12,036 bases of DNA, from assembly GCA_027489475.1 (NCBI GenBank), contig JAIXZQ010000051.1, positions 1 through 12,036 of the forward strand, written 5' to 3'. A program made the position numbers and the translations under genes. The notes beneath the pieces are model-generated. The model was not told where the DNA came from. It saw nothing but the letters and a program-made list of their open reading frames with translations, and did not search any database. How positions within the stretch are numbered: the stretch's first letter is position 1; the number at the start of each line of letters is the position of its first letter. Source of the stretch: Methylophilus sp. Lineage in GTDB: Bacteria; Pseudomonadota; Gammaproteobacteria; Burkholderiales; Methylophilaceae. Shown here in pieces: positions 1 through 6,920 of the stretch.

Positions 1-2
1 CG

Positions 3-287
3 GTCTATGATCTCGTAACTACCACTGCCTATCTGCCGATCGATCAAATGGCCGTTACGATAGACGGCTCTACCCGCTGGCCCACAATTGCGAAACTCAA
101 AGAGCTCGGCCAAAGACGGGCGGGTCTAACGGCCAGGCAAGCCAGCGAGCAAATTGAGGCGACAGCCGCTACCTTGCTGGACCTGCGGGCTGAGCTCACG
201 TCTTGGTTTAAGGCATCATCCAACCCGGAGATTGGCGCGGCGATGGTCGCGCGCTGGGAAGCTTGGGCTCAACTGTGCCAATCTTAG
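3..287 (+). CDS. HipA family serine/threonine kinase toxin, C-terminal end (5' truncated by window)
   Basis: The open frame enters from the left edge; 94 residues are visible before the TAG stop. It begins with VYDLVTTTAYLPIDQMAV followed by a TxDGSTRWP stretch, the pattern of the HipA C-terminal lobe (PLYDVVTT...L.LDGS.RWP in the family). A mostly helical tail ends in a WEAWAQL segment. HipA proteins are kinases, best known for phosphorylating glutamyl-tRNA synthetase and causing growth arrest, and are normally held by a HipB DNA-binding antitoxin. The catalytic Asp, the P-loop-like region and any hipB partner lie outside the window, so activity and completeness cannot be judged. The ATG at position 48 is internal to the domain and is not the true start. 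Confidence 0.8.
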   Translation, partial: VYDLVTTTAYLPIDQMAVTIDGSTRWPTIAKLKELGQRRAGLTARQASEQIEATAATLLDLRAELTSWFKASSNPEIGAAMVARWEAWAQLCQS

Positions 288-702
288 CCGCTTGGGTTCA
301 TTTCATTGTGGCCTAATGGTCAAGCTAATGATCCTGACCTACGCCCACCTTCGCGACGATCCATTACAGGCGATGGTGGACCTGGTCGGCGAGCGATTTG
401 AGAACATCGTCAAGAAGAAGGTGGAAGTCCCTCGGCCAAATAGTCCGGTCTTTGAGGGGTTTTATGTGGATATAAACTCGGGGTGAAACATTCTCTTTTC
501 CTAGCCATTGCCCCACTAACCAGAAAGGTCGAATTCGCACGTGTTCAGGGGCTAAATCTGACGGGCCTTGACCACTGGATCCAAACCGGAAAGAAAGGCT
601 CGTAGGCCCTACCTATAGGCTGCTCTGATTGGAGGCTTCGTCGATTGGCCCGATTTCAAAGCTCATCGCTATCTAAGCGCTGTCAAGAGTTCAAGGTGTG
701 AA
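288..702. other. Gene-poor stretch between hipA-like gene and methyltransferase
   Basis: About 415 nt without a recognisable gene. Two short plus-strand frames abut at a GTGA junction at 483-486: an ATG frame of 56 residues (316-486) and a GTG frame of 40 residues (483-605, ending WIQTGKKGS). I recognise neither family, and they may be remnants of one decayed gene. I see no tRNA, intrinsic terminator or clear promoter here. The last 20 nt carry the ribosome binding site of the methyltransferase gene. Confidence 0.5.
316..486 (+). CDS. Possible small hypothetical protein (56 aa)
   Basis: An ATG frame begins 28 nt after the hipA-like stop and encodes 56 residues, with a plausible soluble composition (LMILTYAHLRDDPLQAMVDL, then a basic KKK patch). 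No family is recognised and there is no convincing Shine-Dalgarno sequence before the ATG. Its TGA overlaps a GTG that opens a further 40-codon frame, an arrangement that could be translational coupling or a frameshift inside a decayed gene. It is kept as a weak candidate only. Confidence 0.22.
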   Translation: MVKLMILTYAHLRDDPLQAMVDLVGERFENIVKKKVEVPRPNSPVFEGFYVDINSG

Positions 703-1479
703 ATGACGATGTCCGAGTTATATAACCCTGACAAGTATGACCGGTGTCTACCTTTGCTAATCCCGGCTTTTGAGCTGGCTCGCGAGGTTCTTGCATCGCA
801 AATTCATGCGTTGGGCGAAGAATTGAAGTCAGCCTCAAACAGCGAAATCGCGATTCTAGACATTGGATGCGGTAGTGGCTTTTCGTCTATTCCACTCCTT
901 GCAAGTTTCAAAAATTTATACATTGAGGCTGTCGACAGTGACCGCCGAATGCTTGAATCCTATCGCCGGAGAGCGCAACAGCTTTTGACGGATGCGAGAG
1001 TTTTAGCCAATGTAGTCGACTTGGCTTGTCTTGAGCCCATATCTAATAAAGCCGACCAATCGAGATTATTTGATTTATGCTTGCTATTTTTTGTAGTGAA
1101 CAATTTTAGTAATGAAATACGTGAGAAAATTCTTCTACATGCTCTCTTAATGCTTAAGCCGGGTGGGTGCCTTATCGTCTGGGACATATTCGGCTTTCAG
1201 AGCCTAGAAATGCAGAGTACGATGCTATCAAACGAGATTGATTTGATTTCCAAAAATTTTGACCGTGAGATCGAACTTGCGACTGAGGATGAAGCGCTTG
1301 AACTCATGGAGGAAAAAATCAAATGGGTTCAGCACTATAAGGAAGATAACTTCTATCCACCTGTTGCTTTCCCGTCTGATGATAACGGCTTGAGACTGAT
1401 TCAGTATCACACAGATTCAACTGAGGTATTATTCAGGCATGGTCTGCAAGTTATTCTAATGTTTAGAAAGCGGCGATGA
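703..1479 (+). CDS. Class I SAM-dependent methyltransferase
   Basis: A 258-residue Rossmann-fold methyltransferase. Motif I, ILDIGCGSGF, is at residues 51-60 and binds S-adenosylmethionine. The acidic post-I region AVDSD (76-80) would contact the ribose, the hydrophobic strand DLCLLFFVVNNF lies at about 124-135, and LKPGG (151-155) marks the turn before strand 5. The C-terminal third is less typical and probably defines the acceptor, which cannot be told from the sequence. The ATG at 703 is preferred because AAGGTG lies just upstream at normal spacing; the ATG at 709 is the alternative. The TGA stop overlaps the ATG of the ABC ATPase gene (ATGA at 1476-1479), so the two are very likely translated as a coupled pair. 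The link to a solute importer suggests a small-molecule substrate, but that is inference. Confidence 0.85.
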   Translation: MTMSELYNPDKYDRCLPLLIPAFELAREVLASQIHALGEELKSASNSEIAILDIGCGSGFSSIPLLASFKNLYIEAVDSDRRMLESYRRRAQQLLTDARVLANVVDLACLEPISNKADQSRLFDLCLLFFVVNNFSNEIREKILLHALLMLKPGGCLIVWDIFGFQSLEMQSTMLSNEIDLISKNFDREIELATEDEALELMEEKIKWVQHYKEDNFYPPVAFPSDDNGLRLIQYHTDSTEVLFRHGLQVILMFRKRR

Positions 1480-2198
1480 TGGAAACCATGCCAAAAGATC
1501 ACGACGAGGTTCTATTTTCTGCTTCAAGAATTGCCGCGGCATTGGGGTCCTTTGCGGTTCGCGACATCAGTTTCGAGCTCGGTCCTGGTGAGGCAATCGC
1601 GCTATTAGGTGCAAACGGGTCCGGAAAGACCCTCTTGCTTCGAACTTTGCTGACGCTGAACAACCTCACGTCGGGGGCGATCCGAGTTGCTAATGACCCC
1701 GAGGGCGAAACCCATCAAGTTCACGGTGTACTTCAGCGGGCTTGGGTTTGGCCCAATCTTACCGTGGCGCAGAATTTCAGCATGACGGATCACTTGGTAG
1801 ACAGCGAATTTATCGGAGACCGGCAAGATGTGCTTTCGGAGTTTGGGCTCCATAAACTCCAGAGCCGACTTGCATGGCAGCTTTCAGGAGGGGAACAGCA
1901 AAGGGTGGCTTTGGCAAGAGCATTTGGCTCCAAGGCCTCAATCCTGCTTATGGATGAACCAACCAGTGCGTTGGACGCAGAATTCGTTCAAGTTTTTATC
2001 CGCAAAGCCAAGCAACATTTGACCAACAAGGGAGCAATGGTTTTGGCTACACACTCGATCTTTGTTGCCGAACAAATTGCGAACCGATACTTGTTCTTAA
2101 AGGCCGGCCATGAAGTCGAAATTGGGCCAATTGAGAACTTAAGGCATAGCCAAAAAAAAGAGGTCGAGGATTGGCTAAAACTTCAAGGGGTATCGTGA
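1476..2198 (+). CDS. ABC transporter ATP-binding protein, polar amino acid uptake type
   Basis: A 240-residue nucleotide-binding subunit with every core motif intact: Walker A GANGSGKT (45-52), Q-loop at Q87, signature LSGGEQQ (136-142), Walker B ILLMDEP (156-162), D-loop SALD (164-167) and switch histidine H193. Length and layout match the HisP/GlnQ class that powers uptake of amino acids and related solutes. It starts inside the end of the methyltransferase gene (ATGA overlap); an alternative ATG lies 12 nt further in. Its likely partners, a permease and a solute-binding lipoprotein, are encoded on the opposite strand immediately downstream. The last 16 nt overlap the 3' end of the permease gene tail to tail, with no terminator between. 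Pairing with that permease is inferred from adjacency and from each strand lacking the other component. Confidence 0.93.
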   Translation: MMETMPKDHDEVLFSASRIAAALGSFAVRDISFELGPGEAIALLGANGSGKTLLLRTLLTLNNLTSGAIRVANDPEGETHQVHGVLQRAWVWPNLTVAQNFSMTDHLVDSEFIGDRQDVLSEFGLHKLQSRLAWQLSGGEQQRVALARAFGSKASILLMDEPTSALDAEFVQVFIRKAKQHLTNKGAMVLATHSIFVAEQIANRYLFLKAGHEVEIGPIENLRHSQKKEVEDWLKLQGVS

Positions 2199-2866
2199 CT
2201 ACGTGCAGGTTTGAACCCAAAACACCTGTTGACTTTCTCCTGCACAATTCGTGCTATGATTTGCAACGGGAGGCAGGTAACGACGAAGAATATTGCCATA
2301 GCACTAAAAATTTCTACAGGCTTGTACTGAACAGCATTAATTCTTTGCGCGACACGAAACAGCTCTCCGACACTAATCAGTCCAGCAAACAGCGTAATGT
2401 GAAGCGTGGCAATACATAGGACCAGGTACGCCGGCAAAGAGTAAAGAAAAATGAAGGGCAATTGCACCCTTTGGCGATAGTAACCAGCTGACACACCGGT
2501 GACTTTTGAGAGCTCGTCAAATTCATTCGGAACACTGGCAATGCTTTTTGAAACAATATCAACAACAGACGCTGCATTGATAATTGAAAATGCGAGCACC
2601 GCTGTGAAAAATGGGGAGAGCTCAAGCCCTAATAGCAATGGCAATGGATAATAGAACCAGTACAATATTACAATTGCGGGGATTGCGACAATAACGCCTG
2701 TAACTGTAGAGCTTGCTAATCGCCCAGCACGGCCCAAACGGTTCACTGCAAACCCGCAGGGCACACCCAAAACGAGGCCGACAAAGGATATCAAAAGGAA
2801 TAGCCGTAGAGTCTCAAGCAGCCCTGACCCGAAAGTGGCCCCGTATTCTGATAGCAGGTCAATCAT
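2183..2866 (-). CDS. ABC transporter permease, amino-acid type
   Basis: A 227-residue inner-membrane protein with about five hydrophobic segments (approximately residues 18-40, 52-75, 84-103, 136-162 and 184-207), the usual layout of HisM/GlnP-type permeases. The cytoplasmic coupling loop is present but degenerate: residues 115-137 read as EFDELSKVTGVSAGYYRQRVQLP, keeping the Glu, the central Gly and the final LP of the EAA motif. Its ATG overlaps the stop of the solute-binding protein gene (ATGA on the minus strand, 2863-2866), which indicates translational coupling. Only one permease is seen, so it would act as a homodimer or need a partner encoded elsewhere. Its 3' end overlaps the convergent ATPase gene by 16 nt. 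Confidence 0.88.
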   Translation of the reverse strand: MIDLLSEYGATFGSGLLETLRLFLLISFVGLVLGVPCGFAVNRLGRAGRLASSTVTGVIVAIPAIVILYWFYYPLPLLLGLELSPFFTAVLAFSIINAASVVDIVSKSIASVPNEFDELSKVTGVSAGYYRQRVQLPFIFLYSLPAYLVLCIATLHITLFAGLISVGELFRVAQRINAVQYKPVEIFSAMAIFFVVTCLPLQIIARIVQEKVNRCFGFKPARSHDTP

Positions 2867-3720
2867 TTCCGGCCTTCTTCGTAAGGGCGGGCGACCGGGA
2901 GATAGGTGTTGGCGCTACCGGTATGCTTTTCAACCAACTTTGTCACCGTCCCGTCGTTGACTAGTTCAGCCAGAGCTCCATCCATAGTCGACCTTAGCGC
3001 ATCGTCTCCTTTGCGAAACATCATCGAGTTACCAAATACCCTCAGTGGCTTGCTATTTAGCGGGGCTTCTACGCCGCCGCCATTAGAATTGGAAAACTGG
3101 GCCACAAAATATGGCTCGGCAAAGGTCAAGTCCGCCTTTCCATCGCGAACAGCCAAAATTATCTGCGAATAATCAGAGAGTTGTGGCAATGATACCAAAG
3201 AAGCTTTTGGGAAAAGTTGAGTGGCAATTGCTTCGCTGGTATCCCCATCGATTGTCGAAATTTTATAGCTTGGAGAATTTGCAATCGCCAAGTCTGAATC
3301 AAAGCGGCGATCTCCTTCTTTAACATAAGGAAACACGCCGCTGAAATAGAGCGGAGTTGAAAAATCAGCTTGTGCCCAACGGGCGCTATTTGACCAAACA
3401 GGAGAACAAATAGCATCATACCGATTGGCCTTTAATCCTTCAATCATCGTGCCCCATTGAACTTCCTCTTTCCAGTTTACCTTCCAACCCAGATTTTTGG
3501 ATGCTGTTTCAACTGCATCATAGAATATCCCGGAAAGTGCCCCTGTCTCTGGGTCTTTAACTAGGGCAGGCGGATAGGAAACATATCCGCAATTAAGAAC
3601 ACCGGTTTTGCTGACAGTTGCATAGGAGCCAAGATCATTTGTGGAGCTTCTTTGTTCCTGACATGCACCTAAAGTGACGACGGTTAAACCAAGCAGGATA
3701 AAAGTAGAGAATTTGGCCAT
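2863..3720 (-). CDS. Solute-binding lipoprotein, family 3 (amino acid ABC transporter)
   Basis: A 285-residue protein with a lipoprotein signal peptide: basic K3, hydrophobic core FILLGLTVVT, and lipobox LGAC with Cys20 as the predicted lipidation site. The mature part follows the class-3 periplasmic binding fold: LNCGYVSYPPALV strand (about 42-54), a GALSGIFYDAV helix region, then YDAICSPVWSNSARWAQAD leading into FSTPLYFSG (about 101-128). Near residues 205-222 comes the second-lobe pattern AVRDGKADLTFAEPYF. The ligand cannot be read from the sequence; amino acids, opines and related zwitterions are the usual range. A strong AGAGGA ribosome binding site sits about 7 nt before the ATG. The gene is 61 nt downstream of the 541-aa gene and overlaps the permease gene, so all three probably form one minus-strand operon. 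Confidence 0.9.
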   Translation of the reverse strand: MAKFSTFILLGLTVVTLGACQEQRSSTNDLGSYATVSKTGVLNCGYVSYPPALVKDPETGALSGIFYDAVETASKNLGWKVNWKEEVQWGTMIEGLKANRYDAICSPVWSNSARWAQADFSTPLYFSGVFPYVKEGDRRFDSDLAIANSPSYKISTIDGDTSEAIATQLFPKASLVSLPQLSDYSQIILAVRDGKADLTFAEPYFVAQFSNSNGGGVEAPLNSKPLRVFGNSMMFRKGDDALRSTMDGALAELVNDGTVTKLVEKHTGSANTYLPVARPYEEGRK

Positions 3721-3781
3721 ATCTGGGTCCTCTTTCGATGGGGGGGCTAATCTGGTAACTCAAGGTTCCTGGGTAGTTGTT

Positions 3782-5407
3782 CTATTTCCAAACCTGTGCA
3801 ACTTCTTCAAGACGAAGTTTTGCGTCTTGCTTTAGCGTCGATGCGGCTTTTGGGCTGTCTAGATGGTACTGTAAGCTGTTCAACGTAGCTTGTTTCAATC
3901 TGGCCGATTGAAAATCGGCAAGGTCTTGGGAAATTGGCGTCACGCGAAGTTCTTCAGACAGCAGCAACATATCGGCGTAAAAATAACCCGCAAGCGACAC
4001 AGCATTCGTGAGTAGATCTTGCTTCAAGGCTACATCGACAAAATGAGCGAATTTGGGCTCGTCTGTGCTTAGCGATACTCCACCTCGATATTGGGGAGCA
4101 AACTGCAAAGAACGATCGACAAACGATCCAAGCTGTTCATCTGCGCTGATCTTGCCCTTTAGTAGCCATTTGCGTGTAAATGGTAACAGATCACTTTTCC
4201 CAATTGTCGGATCTTGTGACTCTTGCGTCTCCAGATATTCCCATAGCCGGATTAAAAAAGTGCTGTCTGCGATAACAATTGGGCTATATGTTTTGCCGCC
4301 AAGCGATCCACTGATCCGATATTGTCTTGCTATCTCCTCCAGAATGTCAGTTCTTCCAGGAACCCTGATGACTTGCGCATTTTCGGGTTCAAAAGAGACA
4401 CCACATGGACCTTGCAAGAAAAGATCGCCGACTTCACCTTGAATTACTATGAACCTAAAATCTTCCTGAAAAAGGTCTTTTGAGCGTGTTAATAGAAAAT
4501 CCCAGATTGTTTGGGGATTGGCTGTCTTTTCGGATGGAGCTGCGGACGACATTAGTTCAATGACTCGCTTTGCGGCACTAGAAGGCATGCCAACACCCAG
4601 CGCATTTGCGACACCTGGTAAATTGACGAAAGTCAAGCCTGAGAACCGTCTCGCTGACGAATCGTAAAGACCTACAATTATGTCCGCTGGCTCTGTCACG
4701 GCTCCGCTATCGCCCCCAGCAGCGACTCCCTCTCCTGCGACAGCTGAAATTGCCCTTTGAAAGTCCGACTCTGTCTCTATCCCGAGCTCTATTGACATGG
4801 GGCTGATGGAACCAAGCCATGCCTTTGCGAGAAGTTCGCCTAGCTTTGTATCGCCGGAATCAAAAAGTTTGCTAAAAGTAGACTGTTTGTTGAAGGGGGG
4901 CCAATCGAAGTTAAGGACCTTCAGCCGTTCTTTCATGCCAATTCTGGACGCTTGGCCGACCCGGTCCATCAAGCTGTCAAGCTGCTTCTGTTTTGCCCTG
5001 CTGTGGCTTGTCCTGTTTTCCAGGGCCAGTTCTATTTCCCGGCTTGTTGATGACAGTCCGAAGTCCTTTAGGGCATCTTCAATACTAAAACCGAGCTCTA
5101 GACCATCTTCTCGTGCCAGTTCTTTTAGGCTGGCATAAACTCGAGACAGGGAACCGGTTTTGCCCGACTTCAATTTATTGCTGGGCCGGGCACCGCCATC
5201 CCTAGCTAAGGTCCCTATCCACTGCGCGCTCTTGCGTGCCACATCCCTCCACGCGGTGCCCGCATCTCCAACATTGTACAATTCGCCAACCAGATCATTG
5301 GTGACACCTGCGCTTCGGGCAAGGTTGCGGCGAGTGACCTGCTGCTCCTTGATGGCCTTGGTAACAGCAACTGCTAGTCTGGGTGGCTCAATCTGCTGGT
5401 TGTCCAT
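3782..5407 (-). CDS. Putative cytoplasmic HTH / solute-binding-fold regulator (541 aa)
   Basis: I know no named family for this arrangement. Residues about 10-50 look like a helix-turn-helix (VTRRNLARSAGVTNDLVGEL). Residues about 55-155 are helical and polar, possibly a linker or coiled coil. From residue 161, RLKVLNFDWPPF resembles the first strand of a type-3 solute-binding protein, TKLGELLAKAWLG (187-199) its first helix, and ADIIVGLYDSSARRFSGL (241-258) the segment matching the neighbouring lipoprotein's YDAICSPVWSNSARWAQAD. FAHFVDVALKQDLLTNAVSLAGYFYADML (453-481) resembles the C-terminal helices. There is no signal peptide or membrane segment, so the protein should be cytoplasmic. GAGGTG about 12 nt before the ATG is a plausible ribosome site. 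It leads the operon with the lipoprotein and permease; the context suggests sensing of the imported solute. An enzyme using the same fold is an alternative. The HTH call is the weaker half. Confidence 0.6.
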   Translation of the reverse strand: MDNQQIEPPRLAVAVTKAIKEQQVTRRNLARSAGVTNDLVGELYNVGDAGTAWRDVARKSAQWIGTLARDGGARPSNKLKSGKTGSLSRVYASLKELAREDGLELGFSIEDALKDFGLSSTSREIELALENRTSHSRAKQKQLDSLMDRVGQASRIGMKERLKVLNFDWPPFNKQSTFSKLFDSGDTKLGELLAKAWLGSISPMSIELGIETESDFQRAISAVAGEGVAAGGDSGAVTEPADIIVGLYDSSARRFSGLTFVNLPGVANALGVGMPSSAAKRVIELMSSAAPSEKTANPQTIWDFLLTRSKDLFQEDFRFIVIQGEVGDLFLQGPCGVSFEPENAQVIRVPGRTDILEEIARQYRISGSLGGKTYSPIVIADSTFLIRLWEYLETQESQDPTIGKSDLLPFTRKWLLKGKISADEQLGSFVDRSLQFAPQYRGGVSLSTDEPKFAHFVDVALKQDLLTNAVSLAGYFYADMLLLSEELRVTPISQDLADFQSARLKQATLNSLQYHLDSPKAASTLKQDAKLRLEEVAQVWK

Positions 5408-5451
5408 ACCCGGGCTTCACCTCATCAACTTCTGTGAACTGGCTAGCGAGG

Positions 5452-5480
5452 TTCTCAAAAAAGTCAAGCATGCGGATAAT
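5452..5480 (+). promoter_or_regulatory. Candidate sigma70-type promoter for the small membrane protein gene
   Basis: TTCTCA (5452-5457) and GATAAT (5475-5480) are separated by exactly 17 nt, matching 4/6 and 5/6 of the -35 and -10 consensus. Transcription would begin near 5487 and lead to the gene at 5605. The A/T-rich ATTAAT at the -10 is palindromic, so a divergent promoter for the 541-aa gene could overlap it. Confidence 0.35.
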
Positions 5481-5485
5481 TAATC

Positions 5486-5546
5486 TCTAGGTGACGTCTA
5501 AGAACATCTAAGAAAATGACCTAGAAGTTTATGGAAATGATCTTAG
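5486..5546. promoter_or_regulatory. Possible operator: inverted and direct repeats in divergent intergenic region
   Basis: TCTAGGT (5486-5492) and its complement ACCTAGA (5519-5525) form a 7-bp inverted repeat. Between them lie two exact copies of TCTAAGAA spaced one helical turn apart (5497-5504 and 5507-5514), and an inverted partial copy TCTTAG follows at 5541-5546. The repeats lie between the 541-aa HTH gene and the divergent small membrane protein gene, just downstream of the candidate promoter. This placement suits an autoregulatory binding site for the HTH protein, but that is inference. Confidence 0.35.
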
Positions 5547-5604
5547 TTAGAACCAATTGCGCAATCATTGTGCTCGTGTATGTTCAAATCGGCCGAGGAC
5601 CGCC

Positions 5605-5835
5605 ATGAGCCTCGGCAGTTTGATGGAGTTCGATATGCTGATCCTTGGTATTGCCTACTTTGTCGTTGCTGCAATGTTTGCAGCTTCGCTAATCGTCGAG
5701 TGCTTTGCGCACATTGCAAAAAACAAAACCTGGCACTTTTGTAGCAAGTATTGCATGCTTGCAGTGCACATTTCTTCGGCAGCACTTTTGGGCTGCGCCT
5801 ACATGTACTGTCTTTCGTCAGGACACGGGGCCTAG
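5605..5835 (+). CDS. Small cysteine-containing membrane protein (76 aa), two predicted TM helices
   Basis: The ATG at 5605 is preceded by GAGGA at about 5 nt, a good ribosome site. The longer frame opening at a TTG upstream has no such support and adds an implausible Arg/Cys-rich lead. The product has two hydrophobic stretches: MLILGIAYFVVAAMFAASLI with the following VECF (roughly residues 9-32), and MLAVHISSAALLGCAYMYCL (roughly 51-70). They are joined by a short loop, FAHIAKNKTWHFCSKYC, with a basic character. Four or five Cys lie in or near the helices. An intrinsic terminator follows 23 nt after the stop, so this is probably a monocistronic transcript. No family is recognised. It lies divergent from the transporter operon; a role in uptake or sensing is possible but not shown. 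Confidence 0.6.
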   Translation: MSLGSLMEFDMLILGIAYFVVAAMFAASLIVECFAHIAKNKTWHFCSKYCMLAVHISSAALLGCAYMYCLSSGHGA

Positions 5836-5858
5836 AAATGATTGAATCACTAGCTGGA

Positions 5859-5885
5859 AGCGGAGGCATCGCCTCCGCTTTTTTT
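5859..5885 (+). terminator. Rho-independent terminator
   Basis: A perfect 9-bp stem AGCGGAGGC / GCCTCCGCT closes a 3-nt ATC loop and runs directly into an uninterrupted T tract (5879-5885). It is a textbook intrinsic terminator for the plus strand, placed 23 nt after the stop of the small membrane protein gene. Confidence 0.9.
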
Positions 5886-6313
5886 ATGGGTAAGGTGTTT
5901 GTGCCGTTGCCTTAAAGAACATATGCCTGCAAGTAAGACTTTGATGCAGGTCATGTCGCCAACGAAAACCATCCACTACTTGCCTGAAATTTAAAATGTA
6001 TGACACTAGGACTGAAAGATGTTGAGCGGTGTGACCAGCCTCTGTTACTTCGGTAATACAGAGGGCGAGAGCAAATGGCCGATTGTAAGCTTGCGCACTT
6101 TCGCGGCGACCTGCCTTCGACATTTGGTTGCCTAGCCCCAGTCAAATTCCAGGTTAATATTGCTTACGGCAATAGGCCTCGCAACAACAAGTCCGAGAAG
6201 AAGTGGGGCTTGATAGAGATCAAGGGCGGGAGAGCAACGGCTGCTCTGTGATGGTCAGCTTTGCGGCAACTATGAGTTGGGCTGTCACGTGCGGCCTTTT
6301 GGTCGGGCGTTGA
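5886..6313. other. Gene-poor stretch between terminator and integrase remnant
   Basis: About 430 nt with no recognisable gene. A minus-strand frame of 79 codons (5884-6123) is open from an ATG and contains a protein-like run, FRQVVDGFRWRHDLHQ, but it has no clear ribosome site and no family match I can name. A second minus-strand frame overlaps it and the two cannot both be real. The right part may hold the eroded N-terminal part of the integrase that follows. I see no tRNA or attachment-site duplication. Confidence 0.4.
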
Positions 6314-6920
6314 ACTAAAGGTGTTGTCAACTATTGGCTTGGAAAGCGACAGCGCTTACTGAGCGTGAAAGAGGCGGAACCCCTCCTTTATGCGATTGAG
6401 GAACTCGAACGTCGTGGCACGATCCACTGTCAGTATGTGCGAATCACAGGTCTATCGATCATGACATGTGCCCGCCGCGCGGAAACTTGGGGTTGAAGTG
6501 GCGCGTGATCGACTTTTGCGGTTGTCGGGTTGTTCTTGCGTCCGAGCAGGTCAAGACTGAGGCAAGGCGCATTCGGCTTCCGAATGCTGTCATGGAGACA
6601 CTTGAGCTATTGCCGCTCGTTAGCAGCTTCGCCTTTTCTGCCTTCCGCACCAACTACGCATAGGACCCGGCCAAAGCTTTACCACATATCTAACGAAGCA
6701 TATGTCGGGAGGCCGATCTACCCGACCTGCAACTACATGATGTCCGCTACTTGTTTGCTGCGACGCTTGGCACAAACTTTAAGCACAACCGCGGCGCATT
6801 TCTTCTACCGGATTAAGAGCCAGGCGGAGTGGGTCATGACCAGTCAAGATTGGGATACGACATTTAGAGATTTGTCCAATTCACCAAGACACTATGCTCC
6901 GCAGGAGGCATTAAGTCGCT
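6314..6920 (+). pseudogene. Degenerate tyrosine recombinase (phage integrase family)
   Basis: Conserved integrase blocks can be read in order but not in one frame. Frame 2 from about 6314 gives YWLGKRQRLLSVKEAEPLLYAIEELERRG and then ITGLSIMTCARRAE, matching the core-domain start and the box I arginine region. The frame is lost within 6475-6490. Frame 1 (the frame of position 6466) then continues GLKWRVIDFCGCRVVLASEQ and VKTEARRIRLPNAVMETLELLP, which includes the beta-hairpin lysine. After a TAG at 6661-6663 and another in-frame stop, the same frame gives EADLPDLQLHDVRYLFAATL; the HDVR at 6736-6747 corresponds to the HxxR box II. The terminal tyrosine region is not secure. At least one frameshift and two stops make this a dead gene. 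Its 3' end overlaps the convergent 201-aa gene. Such relics commonly mark old genomic islands or prophages. Confidence 0.72.

Noticed and set aside
600..660. Short palindromic TAGGCCCTA region considered as an operator or attachment site
   Set aside because: Too short and imperfect, with no second copy elsewhere in the window.
4053..4442. 129-aa and 113-aa plus-strand frames opposite the 541-aa gene
   Set aside because: Antisense shadows: Ser/Arg-rich composition, no ribosome sites, and the minus-strand frame has fold-like motifs.
5884..6123. 79-codon minus-strand frame with a protein-like FRQVVDGFRWRHDLHQ run
   Set aside because: No good ribosome site, no family recognised, and it ends against the plus-strand terminator hairpin; coding status is undecidable by eye.
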